Origin: DAOPJM01 sp964490325
Lineage (GTDB): Bacteria; Bacillota; Clostridia; Christensenellales; CAG-138
Length of the DNA stretch: 21,674 nt
NCBI GenBank assembly: GCA_964490325.1
Contig: CAZBBX010000036.1
Coordinates: forward strand, 1 to 21,674
Direction of reading: 5' to 3'
Below are positions 20,458-21,674 of the stretch, piece after piece (the stretch's first letter is position 1; the number at the start of each line of letters is the position of its first letter). The position numbers and the translations under genes are program-made. The notes beneath the pieces are model-generated. The model did no database searches. It worked only from the letters and a program-made list of their open reading frames with translations, and was not told where the DNA came from.

Positions 20458-21072
20458 TCAGTCCTTGGCGTCGGGCAGGGCGCTTAATGCGGCAAGGATG
20501 GCCTCCACCGCCCCCTCCACCCCCGTGACGGAGGTGTTGACGCAAAGGTCGTGGTTGTGCATGTCGCCCCATTTGCGCCCCGTATAGTGCATGTAGTAGC
20601 GGGCGCGCCGCCTGTCGATGGCACGGATGTGCCTTTCCATGTCGCCGCCCTCGGGCGTGACGTCCATCTCCACCTTGCGCTGGATGCGATCCGCCATGTC
20701 GGCATAGCAGAACACGTTGAACAGGCGCACAGGCTCGCCGCGAAGGACATAGTCGGCGCAGCGCCCCACGATGACGCAGGCGCCGTTCTTGGCAAGGCTG
20801 CGGATGACGTCGGTCTGCGCAAAGAAGATGCGGTCCGAAATGGACTCCTGGTAGACGGAAAAGGTGGAATGCGGTCCCGAGAACGCAGGCAGGACAGGCG
20901 AGACCTGCTCCTCCCGCGCCGATAGGAAGGATTCGGCAAAGCTGCCGTCCTTCGCAGCCAGCGTGACCAGCTCCTTGTCGTAGAAGGGCACGCTCAGCCG
21001 TTTGGCAAGCTGCAGGCCGATCTCGCGTCCGCCGCTGCCGAATTCGCGTCCGATGGTTACGATCCTGTTCAT
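20458..21072 (-). CDS. Cytidylate-kinase-like family protein
   Basis: This encodes 204 residues of the Cytidylate_kin2 family (PF13189). The N-terminal MNRIVTIGREFGSGGREIG is the family signature, with a modified P-loop (GREFGSGG, residues 8-15). Other conserved parts are VIVGRCADYVL and the Arg-rich DRRRARYY block. The substrate is not established for this family, and the window already holds a genuine cmk, so a role other than CMP kinase is likely. The ATG has GGAGGG 6 bases upstream. It follows the zinc-ribbon membrane protein by 40 bp and probably shares its promoter. Confidence 0.88.
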   Translation of the reverse strand: MNRIVTIGREFGSGGREIGLQLAKRLSVPFYDKELVTLAAKDGSFAESFLSAREEQVSPVLPAFSGPHSTFSVYQESISDRIFFAQTDVIRSLAKNGACVIVGRCADYVLRGEPVRLFNVFCYADMADRIQRKVEMDVTPEGGDMERHIRAIDRRRARYYMHYTGRKWGDMHNHDLCVNTSVTGVEGAVEAILAALSALPDAKD

Positions 21073-21112
21073 AATAGCCCTCCTCTCGATTGGAAACCCC
21101 GCCCCGCCTGCC

Positions 21113-21568
21113 TTAAAGCAGGGAAGCGCTCTGTAAAAGCAGCATACAGCTGATGGAGATACTTAATCCCGCAATGGAAAGGCCGATGTGCTTGCCGCGC
21201 CGATCGCCAAGCAGAAGCCCGATCAGAGACAAAAGAAACGCCAGAATGCACAGTACGCAGGTAAAGACACGGTTGAGGGCAGAGACGTTGCCGCTTACGG
21301 CGGAAAACTGAACAGCGGCAAAGAAGCTGATGATGCTCAGCACAAAGCCTGCCACGCCCAAGCCGCTTTGCCCCCTGCGCGCTTCGGTCTGCCGCAGAGG
21401 ATAGACATAGGGCTCGGAAGGCATATCATCAGGCGGCGTCTCCGCCGCTTGCTGCGGCTGCGGGGCTGCGCTCTGTAAAGCTTGTTCCGTTTTAGGCGCT
21501 GCCACGCTTGCTCCGCAGAACGGACAAATGCCGTCCTCCGTTTGGCGTCCGCATTGACGACAGTACAT
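21113..21568 (-). CDS. Zinc-ribbon membrane protein
   Basis: This encodes 151 residues. An N-terminal zinc ribbon has Cys3, Cys6, Cys15 and Cys18 (MYCRQCGRQT then ICPFCG). A Pro/Gln/Ala-rich linker (20-65) follows, then three hydrophobic segments (about 70-90, 101-120, 127-147) resembling DUF4190-type membrane domains. The function is unknown; such proteins are common in Firmicutes. The frame is open to 21601, but the ATG at 21568 has AGGAGG 5 bases upstream and lies just downstream of the promoter, while the upstream codons overlap the -10 box. Confidence 0.8.
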   Translation of the reverse strand: MYCRQCGRQTEDGICPFCGASVAAPKTEQALQSAAPQPQQAAETPPDDMPSEPYVYPLRQTEARRGQSGLGVAGFVLSIISFFAAVQFSAVSGNVSALNRVFTCVLCILAFLLSLIGLLLGDRRGKHIGLSIAGLSISISCMLLLQSASLL

Positions 21569-21591
21569 ACGAGCCTCCTGATTTTTCATAT

Positions 21592-21620
21592 AGTATACCA
21601 TTTTTGTCCTGCGCTGTCAA
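21592..21620 (-). promoter_or_regulatory. Sigma-A promoter of the zinc-ribbon/kinase-like operon
   Basis: On the minus strand, TTGACA (21620-21615) and TATACT (21597-21592) are separated by 17 bp, close to full consensus. The start would be near 21585, about 17 bases before the ATG at 21568. Nothing was recognised in the remaining bases to the window end. Confidence 0.8.
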
Positions 21621-21674
21621 AGTTAGTGTAAAATAATACCGTGTAAACTCATGAGCAGGTTGGGTGAGACGGAA

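Noticed and set aside
20381..20572. N-terminal extension of the GH2 protein
   Set aside because: The extra residues are low-complexity, run through a terminator and overlap the upstream gene. The ATG at 20380 has a good SD and begins the homology.

Overview
The window looks like a chromosomal stretch from a GC-rich member of the Clostridia (Firmicutes), probably a gut or anaerobic commensal. The evidence is an IspH–ribosomal protein S1 fusion in a cmk–plsC–ispH/rpsA cluster, purine-rich Shine-Dalgarno sites, sigma-A-type TTGACA/TATAAT promoters, a KtrAB potassium system and intrinsic terminators. No rRNA, tRNA, CRISPR array or transposase was seen. Two 100-base N gaps (2261-2360 and 5296-5395) both lie inside tandem repeats, so local copy numbers are uncertain.

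Layout. 1-1841 (+): an MFS permease and a small winged-helix protein, ended by a bidirectional terminator. 1920-4951 (-): a metal-resistance operon with a CadC/SmtB-type ArsR sensor, a free-standing HMA metallochaperone and a CadA/ZntA-like P1B-ATPase. Its promoter contains a clear inverted-repeat operator. Downstream, two extra partial copies of the ATPase 3' end sit in tandem. 4980-5484: a gene-free stretch of hairpin-forming tandem repeats (a 58-bp unit and a 134-bp unit). 5543-6457 (-): a membrane-anchored protein with an Ala/Thr-rich stalk and a possible beta-trefoil domain. 6582-9904 (-): an operon of an unknown protein, a metallo-beta-lactamase-fold hydrolase, KtrB and KtrA. 9949-10163: an orphan terminator facing minus, with a possible small RNA. 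10205-11867 (+): an L,D-transpeptidase and a tiny zinc-ribbon membrane protein. 11880-18651 (-): a tightly packed six-gene operon surE–rpiR–baiN-like–cmk–plsC–ispH/rpsA. 18664-20380 (-): a cytoplasmic GH2 glycosidase. 20411-21620 (-): a zinc-ribbon membrane protein followed by a cytidylate-kinase-like protein.

Most genes are housekeeping or common accessory functions: isoprenoid precursor, phospholipid and nucleotide metabolism coupled to translation, potassium uptake, zinc/cadmium export and cell-wall crosslinking. The less ordinary material lies between or inside genes. It comprises the 231-bp tandem array built from pieces of the P-type ATPase gene, the 134-bp hairpin repeat with base-pair-preserving changes between copies, an internal ribosome-binding site and ATG exactly at the IspH/S1 junction, and the orphan terminator near 9950.
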